Assembly (NCBI GenBank): GCA_900315425.1
Contig: OMZA01000001.1
Coordinates: forward strand, 124,001 to 188,000
Source: an uncultured Eubacteriales bacterium
Lineage (GTDB): Bacteria; Bacillota; Clostridia; Lachnospirales; Lachnospiraceae
Direction: 5' to 3'
DNA length: 64,000 nucleotides
The position numbers were made by a program, and so were the translations under genes. Under the pieces are notes generated by a model. That model had not been told where the DNA came from, ran no database searches, and saw nothing but the letters and a program-made list of their open reading frames with translations. Below, in pieces: positions 19,183 to 28,832 of the stretch. How positions within the stretch are numbered: position 1 is the first letter of the stretch; every line of letters begins with the position of its first letter.

Positions 19183-20505
19183 ATGGCATCTAGATATAGA
19201 AATAGGAATAGGAATAGGAATAGCCGAGGAAAAGTGGCTAAATGGAAAGTTGCTTTATTAAGTTTTGAGGCTTTAGTTATTGTTATGTATCTGCTGGTTA
19301 CTTCGGTATATGCATGGTACAAGGTAGATAAGATAGGATTTATCAAAGCTGCTTCTAAGAGTACAATTCTTAGAGGCCTAATCAGTGGAACTGATACAGC
19401 TAAGAGTTATGAAAAAAATGTTCAAGATAAAGATTTTAACAAGGATAATGTAAAGATAAACGAAGGTGTGTCTAAGAAAACGGAGACATATCTTAACATA
19501 GCATTATTTGGTATCGACTCAAGATCTGAGGATTTCGATGATGGTTCAAGAAGTGATTCTATTATCGTAGTAAGTATTAACAGTAAGACAGGAAAGGTTA
19601 GAATGGCCTCTGTTTATAGAGATACCATGTTAAAAATAACAGATAGTGATGGAGACGTTACTTACACAAAGGCAAATGCAGGTTTTGCCATTGGTGGTGC
19701 TGAAGGTGCCATTAATATGTTAAACACTAACCTGGATTTAAATATTACAGATTACGCAGTTGTTAACTTTACAGGCCTTGCAACAATCATCGACAAGCTT
19801 GGCGGAATTGATGTAAAGATCAGTTGGGATGAATTAACATATATCAACGGATATCTTACTGAGACTAGAAAGATTACAGGACTTGATACTCCTGACCTTA
19901 CAGCTGCTGATTATGGTGAAGATGGATTAGTTCACTTAACCGGACTTCAGGCAACAGCTTTCTGTCGTATCAGATATGTACCATTTACAGATGTAGATGG
20001 ACAGGTATATAGGGACGACTATGGTAGAACTGCAAGACAGAGATTCGTAATTAAACAGTTAGTTGAGAAAGCTAAGGCAGCCGGATCAGATCAGGTTATA
20101 TCTATTGCCAAGGATATCCTTAACCAGGGTTCAGGTGATGAGAAGATATTTGCCACAAGCTTATCTATCAACGAAATTTTTGACCTTATACCAACAGTTC
20201 TTGATTTTGAATTAGGAGAGTCAATTGGATTCCCATTCACATGTGATACTCCAAAGGTAAATGGAGCCAGCATGGTAGTAGCTCAAGGTCTTACATACAA
20301 TGTATCTAAGTTACACGATGCCATGTTTGATGAAAAGAACTATGAACCAAGTTCTACCGTTAAAGAAATAAGTGATTACATAACCAGTTATACCGGTGTA
20401 CCGACAGTGGTATTAGAGGGAGATGAAGATACTGTTAATGAATACGGAAGTACTTCAAATGAAGACGGTTATTCAACAGAAGGCAACAGTAATTCAAATT
20501 ACTAA
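19183..20505 (+). CDS. LytR-CpsA-Psr (LCP) family glycan ligase
   Basis: A 440-residue membrane-anchored protein: a very basic N-terminus (RNRNRNRNSRGK), one membrane helix (about 25-47), and an extracellular LCP domain with the usual Asp/Arg blocks (LFGIDSRSE, SDSIIVVSIN, MASVYRDTM, GRTARQRFVIK). LCP enzymes move glycans from polyprenyl pyrophosphate to peptidoglycan, so this is the likely last step of the locus. The tail beyond residue 395 is Ser/Asn/Glu-rich and flexible. The Arg-Asn run is encoded by a 6-base DNA repeat. A strong terminator follows 14 bases after the stop, ending the operon. Confidence 0.93.
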   Translation: MASRYRNRNRNRNSRGKVAKWKVALLSFEALVIVMYLLVTSVYAWYKVDKIGFIKAASKSTILRGLISGTDTAKSYEKNVQDKDFNKDNVKINEGVSKKTETYLNIALFGIDSRSEDFDDGSRSDSIIVVSINSKTGKVRMASVYRDTMLKITDSDGDVTYTKANAGFAIGGAEGAINMLNTNLDLNITDYAVVNFTGLATIIDKLGGIDVKISWDELTYINGYLTETRKITGLDTPDLTAADYGEDGLVHLTGLQATAFCRIRYVPFTDVDGQVYRDDYGRTARQRFVIKQLVEKAKAAGSDQVISIAKDILNQGSGDEKIFATSLSINEIFDLIPTVLDFELGESIGFPFTCDTPKVNGASMVVAQGLTYNVSKLHDAMFDEKNYEPSSTVKEISDYITSYTGVPTVVLEGDEDTVNEYGSTSNEDGYSTEGNSNSNY

Positions 20506-20518
20506 ATAATGATTATAA

Positions 20519-20546
20519 CTGCCGCACAAAAGTGCGGCAGTTTTTT
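20519..20546 (+). terminator. Rho-independent terminator of polysaccharide operon
   Basis: A perfect 9-base GC-rich stem CTGCCGCAC / GTGCGGCAG with an AAAA loop is followed directly by TTTTTT. It lies 14 bases after the LCP stop codon and closes the long plus-strand transcription unit. Confidence 0.95.
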
Positions 20547-20727
20547 AGGTTCACCTAATCAACAAATTCATATTACAATTCTTACAGATTATGTTAAAAA
20601 TATTTACAATTTTTATACACAGAATAGACACAAGAGGTAAGTATTATAATACATGTAAAAAAGATAGCAGTTGCACTTTAAAGAAAATGTGTGCATGGCA
20701 AATTATAAGTGGAAGGTGGTTTTTAAA

Positions 20728-22206
20728 ATGAACGAAGAATACAAATCAGACGAGAATTTTGAAAATAATCCAGAGGAGCTGAATAACGATCAGACAGATA
20801 ATAACAAAGAAGTGTATAACAACCAGGCAGACAGCACTCAGGAAATGTATAATACAGTAAATAATGTTCAGGAAACTGTAAATGATTCAGTAAATACACA
20901 GAGTTCTGGTAAGAAGAAAAAACATAAAAAAGATAGAAATAAAAGAAGCTCATTTGTGTTAGTTTCTGTGGCAGCTATTTTAACAGTAACTGTAATTGCT
21001 ATAGGAACTCTTTTTGTTGGATCCGGAAGATCAAGATTTTTAAATAGTACATCTAATAAAACTTATGATAAGGTAAGCACAACAAATACTGTAGATGCTA
21101 ATACAAATGATTCAAAAACAAAGGTGACAACTACAAAATCAGACAGTTCATCATCAAGCACAAATGAAGCAGTAGTAACAGATGTTTCAGCAGTTGTTGA
21201 GGAGGTAATGCCTTCCATAGTTGCTATTACAAGTACATCAATTGTTGAAAGTGGATTCAGTAATGACTGGTATGATTATTACTTTGGATACGGAAACGGA
21301 AACGACGGTGGAACCTATGAAGAAACAGGCGCAGGTTCAGGAATAATTATTGGACAAAGTGATTCAGAACTTCTCATTGTTACTAACAATCATGTAGTTG
21401 AGGGTGCAGACAGTTTACAGGTTCAGTTCATAGATGAAGAAACAGTAGATGCTGCTATTAAAGGAACTGATTCTAGTAATGACCTTGCAGTAGTGGCAGT
21501 GAAGCTTGAAGATATTCCAGAAGATACAATGAAGGAAATCAAAGTAGCTACCATTGGAGATTCAGATGCTCTTAAAGTTGGTGAGGGAACAATTGCTATT
21601 GGAAATGCATTAGGATATGGACAGTCAGTTACTACAGGTGTAGTTAGTGCATTAAATAGAGAAGTAGAATACGAAGATGGTTCAAAAAAGGATTTAATAC
21701 AGACAGATGCAGCTATTAATCCGGGTAATAGTGGTGGAGCTCTTCTTAATATGAAGGGTGAAGTTATTGGAATTAACGCTGCTAAGTATTCATCATCATC
21801 AGTTGAAGGAATGGGATTTGCAATTCCTATTTCAAATGTAGAAGATATCATTAACAAACTTATGAATGAAGAGACAAAAGAAAAAGTTGATGATGAAGAA
21901 AGAGGATATTTAAATATCAATGGTAGAGATATTACCAGCACCATGAGTGAAGAATACAACATTCCGGTAGGTGTATATGTTGTAAATGTTACAAAGGGTG
22001 GTGCAGCTGACAAGGCAGGACTTCAGGAAAATAGTGTTATTGTTGGAATTGAAGGAAAAACCGTGGATTCCATGGAAGAACTTCAGGAACAGTTACAGTA
22101 TTATGCTGCAGGAGATAAAATTACAATAACAGCCAAAGTTCTTGAGGGAAATGAATACGTAGAAAAAGAATACAAAATAACCCTTGATGCAAAACTAAAA
22201 GATTAA
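20728..22206 (+). CDS. HtrA/DegP-like membrane-anchored serine protease
   Basis: A 492-residue trypsin-like protease for damaged extracytoplasmic proteins. It has an Asn/Gln/Asp-rich cytoplasmic head (about 1-70), a KKKHKK-type basic stretch, one membrane helix (about 78-100), a Ser/Thr-rich linker, the protease domain and one PDZ domain (about 410-490). The catalytic triad is readable: His in TNNHVVEG, Asp in SSNDLAVVAV, Ser in NPGNSGGALL. The start at 20728 follows an AAGGTGG site; an in-frame ATG at 20671 lacks one. A TATAAT box lies at 20645-20650. Hairpins on both sides make it a single-gene unit. Confidence 0.93.
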   Translation: MNEEYKSDENFENNPEELNNDQTDNNKEVYNNQADSTQEMYNTVNNVQETVNDSVNTQSSGKKKKHKKDRNKRSSFVLVSVAAILTVTVIAIGTLFVGSGRSRFLNSTSNKTYDKVSTTNTVDANTNDSKTKVTTTKSDSSSSSTNEAVVTDVSAVVEEVMPSIVAITSTSIVESGFSNDWYDYYFGYGNGNDGGTYEETGAGSGIIIGQSDSELLIVTNNHVVEGADSLQVQFIDEETVDAAIKGTDSSNDLAVVAVKLEDIPEDTMKEIKVATIGDSDALKVGEGTIAIGNALGYGQSVTTGVVSALNREVEYEDGSKKDLIQTDAAINPGNSGGALLNMKGEVIGINAAKYSSSSVEGMGFAIPISNVEDIINKLMNEETKEKVDDEERGYLNINGRDITSTMSEEYNIPVGVYVVNVTKGGAADKAGLQENSVIVGIEGKTVDSMEELQEQLQYYAAGDKITITAKVLEGNEYVEKEYKITLDAKLKD

Positions 22207-22231
22207 AACATAAAAGATTTAAATAGATAGC

Positions 22232-22270
22232 AAGCTGTCTCATTAAGATATTAGTGAGACAGCTTTATTT
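22232..22270 (+). terminator. Rho-independent terminator after HtrA-like gene
   Basis: A perfect 11-base stem AAGCTGTCTCA / TGAGACAGCTT with a 12-base loop is followed by TTATTT, 25 bases after the protease stop. The T run is short but the stem is stable. Confidence 0.8.
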
Positions 22271-22392
22271 GTTATTGTGGGAAAGTAAAATTGCATTAGG
22301 GCTATATTAAAGATGTTTATTTTAGATAGCATAATAAAGATAAATTTGATATACTAAGAACGCTATGTTAAGAAAGTGAATGGTGATAATGT

Positions 22393-23829
22393 ATGGAAGA
22401 ATATAGAGATGATGAATACGAAAAAATATGCATGATTTGTAAGAGACCAGAAACTGTTACAGGTAAGCAGATTTCTATGCCTGGAGGTATAACAGTCTGT
22501 CCAGACTGTATGCAAAAGACTATGGATCAAATGGGTTCTAGTCCGCTTACAATGCAGATAACTCCTGAGATGATGGAAAACTTTGATTATGAGCAGGAAT
22601 CAGAAGAACCTGATTCAGAAAAAAGTGAAGTAGAAATAGAAAAGAAGAAAAAAAGAAAACCAGAGGTTCATTTTATAAATATGGCAGATCTCATGGGAGG
22701 GATGCCCAACCAACCAAAGATTAAAAAGAGAAAGCCGGGAGAAAAGAAAGAACCACTAATCCAGTTAAAGGATATTCCGGCACCACACAAGATAAAGGAA
22801 GCTTTAGATGAATATGTAATTGGACAGGAAATGGCAAAGAAAGTAATTTCCGTAGGAGTTTACAATCATTATAAGAGAGTAGCAACAGAGTATGAAGAGG
22901 GCAAGGTTGAGTTAGAAAAATCCAATATGCTTATGATTGGACCAACAGGTTCAGGTAAGACATATATGGTAAAGACATTAGCCAGAATTTTAAACGTACC
23001 ACTTGCAATAGCAGATGCTACATCCCTTACGGAAGCAGGATACATTGGAGATGATATAGAAAGTGTCGTTTCCAAACTATTAAAAGCTGCAGATAACGAC
23101 GTGGATAAGGCTGAAAATGGAATAATATTTATTGATGAGATTGATAAAATTGCCAAGAAAAAAAATGCCCATTCTAGAGATGTTAGCGGAGAAAGCGTTC
23201 AGCAGGGACTTTTGAAGTTATTAGAGGGAAGTCTGGTTGAAGTACCAGTAGGTTCCAACAGCAAAAGCCCAATGGTTCCAATGACAACAATTGATACTAA
23301 AAACATTTTATTTATCTGTGGTGGAGCATTCCCTGACTTGGAAGAAGTAGTTAAGGAAAGACTAAACAATCAGGCATCTATTGGATTTATGGCAGACCTT
23401 AAAGATAAATATGATAATGTAAATGATATTGTAAGGCAGGTTACCACAGATGACCTTAGAAAATATGGAATGATTCCAGAATTTTTAGGACGTCTTCCTG
23501 TTGTATTTACATTGGATGGCCTGACGGAAGACATGTTGGTAGAAGTATTAAAAGAGCCAAAGAATGCTATATTAAAACAGTATGAAAGACTTTTAGAGAT
23601 AGATGAAGTGAAACTTGAATTCACTGATGGAGCTATGAAGGCTATTGCCAGAAAAGCTTTGGAGAAAAATACCGGAGCCAGAGCGTTGAGATCTATATTA
23701 GAGGCTTCTATGTTGGATATCATGTATGAGATTCCAAAGGATGATAACATTGGAAAGGTTATCATAACTGAGGATTATATAGAAGGTCATGGTGCACCAA
23801 AGATTGAGATGAGAGGAGCCTATGAGTAA
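22393..23829 (+). CDS. ClpX-like AAA+ unfoldase, divergent form
   Basis: A 478-residue ATPase with an N-terminal C4 zinc finger (CMIC at 13-16, CPDC later), an acidic/basic linker and an AAA+ core. Walker A is GPTGSGKT, Walker B IIFIDEIDKIAKK, the pore loop GYIGDD, and the sensor region ICGGAFPDLEE. The IGF tripeptide used by ClpX to dock onto ClpP is present in QASIGFMADL, so it probably feeds ClpP. It differs from standard ClpX: the usual VPPQGGRKHP-type block is replaced by VPVGSNSKSPMVPM and the zinc finger is unusual. No clpP lies next to it; an RNase H gene overlaps its end by 8 bases. It could be a second, specialised ClpX. Confidence 0.85.
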   Translation: MEEYRDDEYEKICMICKRPETVTGKQISMPGGITVCPDCMQKTMDQMGSSPLTMQITPEMMENFDYEQESEEPDSEKSEVEIEKKKKRKPEVHFINMADLMGGMPNQPKIKKRKPGEKKEPLIQLKDIPAPHKIKEALDEYVIGQEMAKKVISVGVYNHYKRVATEYEEGKVELEKSNMLMIGPTGSGKTYMVKTLARILNVPLAIADATSLTEAGYIGDDIESVVSKLLKAADNDVDKAENGIIFIDEIDKIAKKKNAHSRDVSGESVQQGLLKLLEGSLVEVPVGSNSKSPMVPMTTIDTKNILFICGGAFPDLEEVVKERLNNQASIGFMADLKDKYDNVNDIVRQVTTDDLRKYGMIPEFLGRLPVVFTLDGLTEDMLVEVLKEPKNAILKQYERLLEIDEVKLEFTDGAMKAIARKALEKNTGARALRSILEASMLDIMYEIPKDDNIGKVIITEDYIEGHGAPKIEMRGAYE

Positions 23830-24418
23830 CAAGTATTACGCAGTAAAGGTAGGCAAAAACCCAGGAATATATATGACCTGGGATGAATGTAAAGAACAGG
23901 TGAATAAATATCCCAAGGCTGAATTTAAAAGCTTTACTACTATGGAAGAAGCACATGCATTTATGGAAAATAAAACTGTTGAAGTAGAGATTGATTCTAA
24001 GGACACGGCTGTGGCATATGTAGATGGAAGCTTTAATGTAGATACAATGGTATATGGTTATGGAGTTGTAATGATGTATCATGGAAGGGAAGAATACTAT
24101 AAAGGTTCTGGCAATGAAGAAAACATGTCTGCCATGAGAAATGTTGCCGGGGAGATACTTGGTGCTACGTATGCTATGAAATATGCCTATGACCATGATA
24201 TTAAAAATCTGGTAATTTACCATGATTATGAAGGAATAGCCAAATGGTGCTTAGGAGAATGGAAAACTAATAAGTTAGAGACGCAGACATATAAAAATAA
24301 ATACCAGGAATATTCAAAAAAAGTAAATATAAGTTTTGTTAAAGTAAAAGGACATTCTGGAGATAAATATAACGATTTGGCAGATGCATTGGCAAAGGAA
24401 GCGGCTGGAGTTGAGTAA
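23822..24418 (+). CDS. rnhA: Ribonuclease HI with viroplasmin-type N-terminal domain
   Basis: A 198-residue enzyme that cleaves RNA in RNA-DNA hybrids. Residues 1-50 (KYYAVKVGKNPGIYMTWDEC) form the viroplasmin / hybrid-binding domain. The catalytic domain follows with Asp in AYVDGSFN, Glu in NVAGEILGATYA, Asp in HDYEGIAKW and Asp in HSGDKYNDLADAL, so all four acidic residues are present. Its ATG overlaps the end of the clpX-like gene, with GAGAGGAG inside that gene as ribosome site, so translation is coupled. Confidence 0.93.
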   Translation: MSNKYYAVKVGKNPGIYMTWDECKEQVNKYPKAEFKSFTTMEEAHAFMENKTVEVEIDSKDTAVAYVDGSFNVDTMVYGYGVVMMYHGREEYYKGSGNEENMSAMRNVAGEILGATYAMKYAYDHDIKNLVIYHDYEGIAKWCLGEWKTNKLETQTYKNKYQEYSKKVNISFVKVKGHSGDKYNDLADALAKEAAGVE

Positions 24419-24432
24419 AATATTTATAATAT

Positions 24433-24501
24433 AAAAGTAGCTATGGTGTAGTGTGATATGTCTACTTGACAGGGGCATATCAGTGACCATAGCTACTTTT
24501 T
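24433..24501. terminator. Bidirectional terminator between rnhA and pyrG
   Basis: Outer arms AAAAGTAGCTATGGT / ACCATAGCTACTTTT form a perfect 15-base stem, with a nested GATATG / CATATC stem inside. T runs appear on both strands, serving rnhA on the plus strand and pyrG on the minus strand. Confidence 0.92.
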
Positions 24502-24513
24502 GTATATTAGTAT

Positions 24514-26121
24514 TTAATAAGTTTTTGAAAGCAATGAGGCTTTAATAAAACCTTTAAATAGAGGATGAGGTCTGTTTGGTCTTGATTTTAACTCAGGATG
24601 TGCCTGAGTTGCCACAAACCATGGATGATTAGGAAGTTCAATCATTTCTACAATTCTGTTATCTGGAGACATGCCGGAAAGCAAGAGACCATTAGCGCAT
24701 AAATCCTCTCTATAGTCATTGTTTACTTCGTAACGGTGTCTGTGGCGTTCATGAATTTCCTTTGAACCATACATTTCATAAGACTTGGAAGACTCGTTTA
24801 AAATACAAGGGTAAGAACCAAGTCTAAGGGTTCCTCCTATATCAGTAACGCCATTTTGTTCTGGCATAAGATTAACAACAGGGTGAGAAGAGTTAGGATT
24901 GAACTCAACGCTGTGGGCATCTTTATAACCAATAACATTTCTGGAGAATTCTACAATGGCCATTTGCATGCCAAGACATATTCCAAAGAAAGGAATGTCA
25001 TTTAATCTGGCATATTCAATGGAATAAATCATACCATCAATACCTCTGTCACCGAATCCACCTGGGACAATTATTCCGGAAATGTTTTTAAAAATTTCGT
25101 TACAGTTTTCTCTGGTAACCTTTTCAGAATCTACCCATTTTATATTTACCTGAGCGTGATTGGCAATACCTGCATGTTTTAAAGCTTCAACGACGCTTAT
25201 GTATGCGTCATGAAGAAAAATGTATTTTCCAACCAGGGCGATATTTACTGTTTCTGTGAGATTCTTACTGGCTTCAATCATGTGAATCCAGTCTGTTAAA
25301 TCAGGAGTTCGGTTTTCGAGATTTAAGCAATCACAGATAACTTCTGCTAAGTGTTCTTTTTCCATGGCAATAGGCGCTTCGTAAACAGAAGGAAGGTCTA
25401 AGTTTTCAAGAACATGGGATGAAGGTACATTACAGAATAAGGCAATCTTTTCTCTGATGCTTAAAGATAATGGTAATTCTGTACGACATACGATGACGTC
25501 AGGCTGAATACCCATTCCCTGTAACTCTTTAACACTTGCCTGGGTAGGTTTAGTTTTCATTTCCTGGGATGCTTTTAAATATGGAATAAGGGTAACATGA
25601 ATAAGGGCCGCATTTTCATGACCAACGTCATGTTGAAACTGTCTGATAGCTTCCAAAAAAGGCTGACTTTCGATGTCACCAACGGTACCACCAACTTCTA
25701 TTATGGCGATTTCAGTTTCGTCAGTATTGTAGTTTCGATGAAAACGACTTTTGATTTCGTTGGTAATGTGAGGAATGACCTGAACAGTACCTCCACCGAA
25801 ATCTCCGCGTCGTTCCTTTTGAAGAACAGACCAGTAGATTTTACCAGTTGTTACATTAGAATTTTTAGTGAGACTTTCGTCTATAAACCTTTCATAATGA
25901 CCAAGGTCAAGGTCAGTTTCGGCTCCATCGTCAGTTACGAACACCTCGCCGTGCTGTATTGGATTCATAGTTCCAGGATCAATGTTGATATAAGGGTCGA
26001 ATTTCTGCATTGTGACTTTGTAGCCACGAGCCTTGAGAAGTCTTCCAAGAGAAGCGGCAGTTATTCCTTTGCCGAGACCGGATACGACTCCCCCTGTTAC
26101 AAATACGTATTTAACAGGCAT
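24514..26121 (-). CDS. pyrG: CTP synthase
   Basis: A 535-residue glutamine-dependent amidotransferase converting UTP to CTP. The N-terminal synthetase half shows [16 protein letters not shown] and [13 protein letters not shown]. The C-terminal class I glutaminase half shows the oxyanion block VPGGFGDRG, the nucleophile Cys in [10 protein letters not shown], and the His-Glu pair in VATQAHPEL. Length and domain order are standard. AGGAGG lies just upstream of the ATG on the minus strand, and a TATAAT box on that strand sits near 26162. It is a single-gene unit. Confidence 0.97.
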   Translation of the reverse strand: MPVKYVFVTGGVVSGLGKGITAASLGRLLKARGYKVTMQKFDPYINIDPGTMNPIQHGEVFVTDDGAETDLDLGHYERFIDESLTKNSNVTTGKIYWSVLQKERRGDFGGGTVQVIPHITNEIKSRFHRNYNTDETEIAIIEVGGTVGDIESQPFLEAIRQFQHDVGHENAALIHVTLIPYLKASQEMKTKPTQASVKELQGMGIQPDVIVCRTELPLSLSIREKIALFCNVPSSHVLENLDLPSVYEAPIAMEKEHLAEVICDCLNLENRTPDLTDWIHMIEASKNLTETVNIALVGKYIFLHDAYISVVEALKHAGIANHAQVNIKWVDSEKVTRENCNEIFKNISGIIVPGGFGDRGIDGMIYSIEYARLNDIPFFGICLGMQMAIVEFSRNVIGYKDAHSVEFNPNSSHPVVNLMPEQNGVTDIGGTLRLGSYPCILNESSKSYEMYGSKEIHERHRHRYEVNNDYREDLCANGLLLSGMSPDNRIVEMIELPNHPWFVATQAHPELKSRPNRPHPLFKGFIKASLLSKTY

Positions 26122-26222
26122 AAATATCCTCCTATTAAATCACAAAAAACACGTTTCAAATTATAACTCCATAAAAAATAAATTACAAGAAAAATAAAAA
26201 CATATGAAAAAATTTTTTTGTA

Positions 26223-26231
26223 TGTTATAAT
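26223..26231 (+). promoter_or_regulatory. Extended -10 promoter for small membrane protein gene
   Basis: TGTTATAAT, a perfect -10 box with an extended TGn element, lies 73 bases before the start at 26304. No good -35 box is visible, as expected for extended -10 promoters. The rest of the divergent 26122-26303 gap is AT-rich with no other feature. Confidence 0.55.
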
Positions 26232-26303
26232 CAATCATTGTGGGAGAAACACATTTTTAAAATTGTCATGTGGAAAAAAATTAATTTAAAGGAGAAATTT
26301 ATT

Positions 26304-26741
26304 ATGAAAGAATCAGGATTAGGAAGCTTTTTGTTAGGATTTGTATTGACATGCGTGGGAGTAATTGCGTTTCTGAAAAATACAGTTATTTATCAGGGTG
26401 GTTTTGGTGGATTGTTTATGATTGGAGGACGTAATTATGCAGGGCTTTTAATATTACTTATGATAATAGCCTTTGTAGCACTTATTGTACGACCTAATTT
26501 TATAACAAAGTTAATATGCATAGGAATAGTATTACTTTTCCTTATTACTATAATTCTTAATTTGGATTTTCATTTTAGAACAATTAGCGCATTTGATGCA
26601 ATTATTATGTTTGGAACATTAGGAGCAGGAATTGCATTTCTACTTAAGGCTTTGGTATTTAATAAGACAGAAGACAGCAGTGATGCATATAAAGAGTATA
26701 AAACCAAGAAAAAAGAATTAGAAAATAAGTATAAAGATTGA
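26304..26741 (+). CDS. Small integral membrane protein, unknown function
   Basis: A 145-residue protein with four hydrophobic segments (around residues 7-24, 43-62, 68-88 and 97-118) and a strongly charged C-terminal tail rich in Lys and Glu. The segment GFGGLFMIGGRNY lies in the first outside or inside loop. The start at 26304 has AAAGGAG upstream; an in-frame ATG at 26238 has none. It has its own promoter and is separated by 91 bases and a second promoter from ftsH. I do not recognise the family. Confidence 0.7.
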   Translation: MKESGLGSFLLGFVLTCVGVIAFLKNTVIYQGGFGGLFMIGGRNYAGLLILLMIIAFVALIVRPNFITKLICIGIVLLFLITIILNLDFHFRTISAFDAIIMFGTLGAGIAFLLKALVFNKTEDSSDAYKEYKTKKKELENKYKD

Positions 26742-26767
26742 TAAAACAATGAAAATTAAATTAAAAG

Positions 26768-26797
26768 TTGCCTTAATTTACAATATTGTTTTATAAT
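26768..26797 (+). promoter_or_regulatory. Promoter of ftsH
   Basis: TTGCCT at 26768-26773 and a perfect TATAAT at 26792-26797, 18 bases apart, lie 36 bases upstream of the ftsH start. This is a sigma-A type promoter in the right place. Confidence 0.65.
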
Positions 26798-26832
26798 GGG
26801 GATATTGTACTTTGTGAAGGAGGCAAAATTGT

Positions 26833-28767
26833 ATGGATAATGATATGGATAAATACAATAATTATGATAATAATCCTAACAATAATAAAAAGCCTGATAA
26901 TAATCAGAATAATGGAGATAATGACAATAAGCCTAAAAAAGGACAGACACTTATAATTCTGCTTATTGTAACTATTATCACCATTATAATTATGACAGTT
27001 ATAAACTCTACTTATGAATATGCAACAACTAAGGAAATTTCGTATAACGAGTTTATAGAAATGGTTGAAAATGATGAAGTAGAAAAAGTTAGATTTGAAG
27101 ATGAAAAGATTATAATTACCAGATATGATCAGGATGAAGAAAGTTACTTTGGTGTAAGTTATTGGACAGGAATATTACCGGAATCAATTGAAGATGCCGA
27201 TTTAGTTTCGTTATTGGATAAACATAACGTTGAGTATTCTACAAAGGTATCAGATAAACAGTCAAGTATAGTGACATTTTTGATAGAATTTGTATTGCCT
27301 ATTTTGATTGTATGGGCAATCATGGGACTATCCATGAGAAAAATATCTGGTAGCTCAGGTGGAATAATGGGTGTTGGAAAATCCAATGCCAAAGTCTATA
27401 ACAAAGAAGAAAAAACAGGAATTACGTTTGGTGATGTGGCAGGACAGGAAGAGGCTAAGGAATCCTTAACAGAGATTGTAGATTTCTTACATAATCCGGG
27501 AAAATATGCCAGTATCGGAGCAAAGCTTCCAAAGGGAGCGTTGCTAGTTGGACCTCCGGGAACAGGAAAGACACTTCTTGCCAAAGCTGTAGCAGGAGAA
27601 GCGGGAGTACCATTTTTCTCGTTATCAGGTTCAAACTTTGTAGAAATGTTTGTTGGTGTAGGTGCTTCCAGAGTTAGAGATCTTTTTGAAAAAGCAGAAA
27701 AGTCTGCACCATGTATTGTGTTTATTGATGAGATTGATGCAATTGGTAAAAGTAGAGATTCAAGAATTGGCGGAAATGACGAAAGAGAGCAAACCCTTAA
27801 TCAGCTTCTTTCAGAAATGGATGGTTTCGATTCTTCAAAGGGAATATTCCTTTTGGGAGCAACCAACAGACCGGAAGTTCTTGATAAGGCTCTTTTAAGG
27901 CCGGGACGTTTTGATAGAAGAATAATCGTAGACAGACCGGATCTTAAAGGAAGAATCGATACCCTTAAAGTTCATTCCAGAAATGTAGTAATGGATGAAA
28001 CTGTAGATTTTAAAGAAGTTGCATTGGCTACTAGTGGAGCTGTGGGTTCTGACTTGGCTAATATTGTAAATGAGGCAGCTATTAATGCTGTAAAGAATAA
28101 TAGAAAGGCAATTTCACAAAAGGATCTTTTGGATTCGGTTGAAGTTGTGTTTGCTGGTAAGGAAAAGAAAGAAAGACTTCTCAATGATACCGAAAAGAGA
28201 ACAGTTGCAGTTCACGAGACAGGACATGCTCTTATTACCGCAATTCAAAAGAATTCAGAACCGGTACAAAAGATTACCATTATACCTAGAGAAATGGGTT
28301 CATTAGGATATGTATGGCAGGTTCCGGAAGAGGAAAGATATTTATATTCTAAAGAAGAGATTCTTGATAGAATCGTAACATTGTTTGGTGGTCGAGCAGC
28401 TGAAGACGTAGAGTTTGGAGTGATTACCACAGGAGCTTCCAATGATATGGAAAAAGCTACAGAACTTGCCAGAAATATGATTACCAAATATGGTATGTCT
28501 GAAGAGTTTGGTCTTATGACTCTTGAGGTTATGGAGGATCAGTATTTAAATCAGAATTCCAGAATGAACTGCTCAGATTCAACTGCGGCAGAGGTGGAGG
28601 TTGTTCTTAATAAACTTCTTAAAGACTGCTATGCTAAAGCTAAGAAAATGATTCAGGAGCATAAAAAGGAATTAGAGGAGATATCTGATTTCTTATATGA
28701 TAAAGAGACAATTACAGGTAAGGAATTCATGGAGATTTACAATAGAGTAAATGGAAGTGAAACATAA
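26833..28767 (+). CDS. ftsH: ATP-dependent zinc metalloprotease FtsH
   Basis: A 644-residue membrane AAA+ protease that removes misfolded membrane proteins and some regulators. It has an Asn/Asp/Lys-rich cytoplasmic head (1-38), membrane helix 1 (about 39-61), an extracytoplasmic domain, helix 2 (about 150-168), the AAA core with Walker A GPPGTGKT, Walker [13 protein letters not shown] and the second region of homology [19 protein letters not shown], then the protease domain with zinc motif HETGH. The Asn-rich head is longer than in many relatives. AAGGAGG precedes the ATG. Confidence 0.97.
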   Translation: MDNDMDKYNNYDNNPNNNKKPDNNQNNGDNDNKPKKGQTLIILLIVTIITIIIMTVINSTYEYATTKEISYNEFIEMVENDEVEKVRFEDEKIIITRYDQDEESYFGVSYWTGILPESIEDADLVSLLDKHNVEYSTKVSDKQSSIVTFLIEFVLPILIVWAIMGLSMRKISGSSGGIMGVGKSNAKVYNKEEKTGITFGDVAGQEEAKESLTEIVDFLHNPGKYASIGAKLPKGALLVGPPGTGKTLLAKAVAGEAGVPFFSLSGSNFVEMFVGVGASRVRDLFEKAEKSAPCIVFIDEIDAIGKSRDSRIGGNDEREQTLNQLLSEMDGFDSSKGIFLLGATNRPEVLDKALLRPGRFDRRIIVDRPDLKGRIDTLKVHSRNVVMDETVDFKEVALATSGAVGSDLANIVNEAAINAVKNNRKAISQKDLLDSVEVVFAGKEKKERLLNDTEKRTVAVHETGHALITAIQKNSEPVQKITIIPREMGSLGYVWQVPEEERYLYSKEEILDRIVTLFGGRAAEDVEFGVITTGASNDMEKATELARNMITKYGMSEEFGLMTLEVMEDQYLNQNSRMNCSDSTAAEVEVVLNKLLKDCYAKAKKMIQEHKKELEEISDFLYDKETITGKEFMEIYNRVNGSET

Positions 28768-28773
28768 GATAAA

Positions 28774-28805
28774 AAAGTTGCAGAAAAAAACTGCAACTTT
28801 TTTTA
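28774..28805 (+). terminator. Rho-independent terminator of ftsH
   Basis: A perfect 10-base stem AAAGTTGCAG / CTGCAACTTT with an all-A loop is followed by further T residues, 7 bases after the ftsH stop. Confidence 0.92.
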
Positions 28806-28832
28806 TAATGTTTTATGTAAGGTGGTGAGATT

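Noticed and set aside
21423-22013. 196-residue open frame on the minus strand inside the HtrA-like gene
   Set aside because: It is antisense to a protein with an intact catalytic triad and PDZ domain and has Ser/Pro-rich composition typical of shadow frames, with no ribosome site.
23762-24223. 153-residue minus-strand frame over the clpX/rnhA junction
   Set aside because: Both plus-strand genes are clearly real and the frame has no start signal or domain.
25597-26166. 189-residue plus-strand frame inside pyrG
   Set aside because: It is antisense to an intact CTP synthase.
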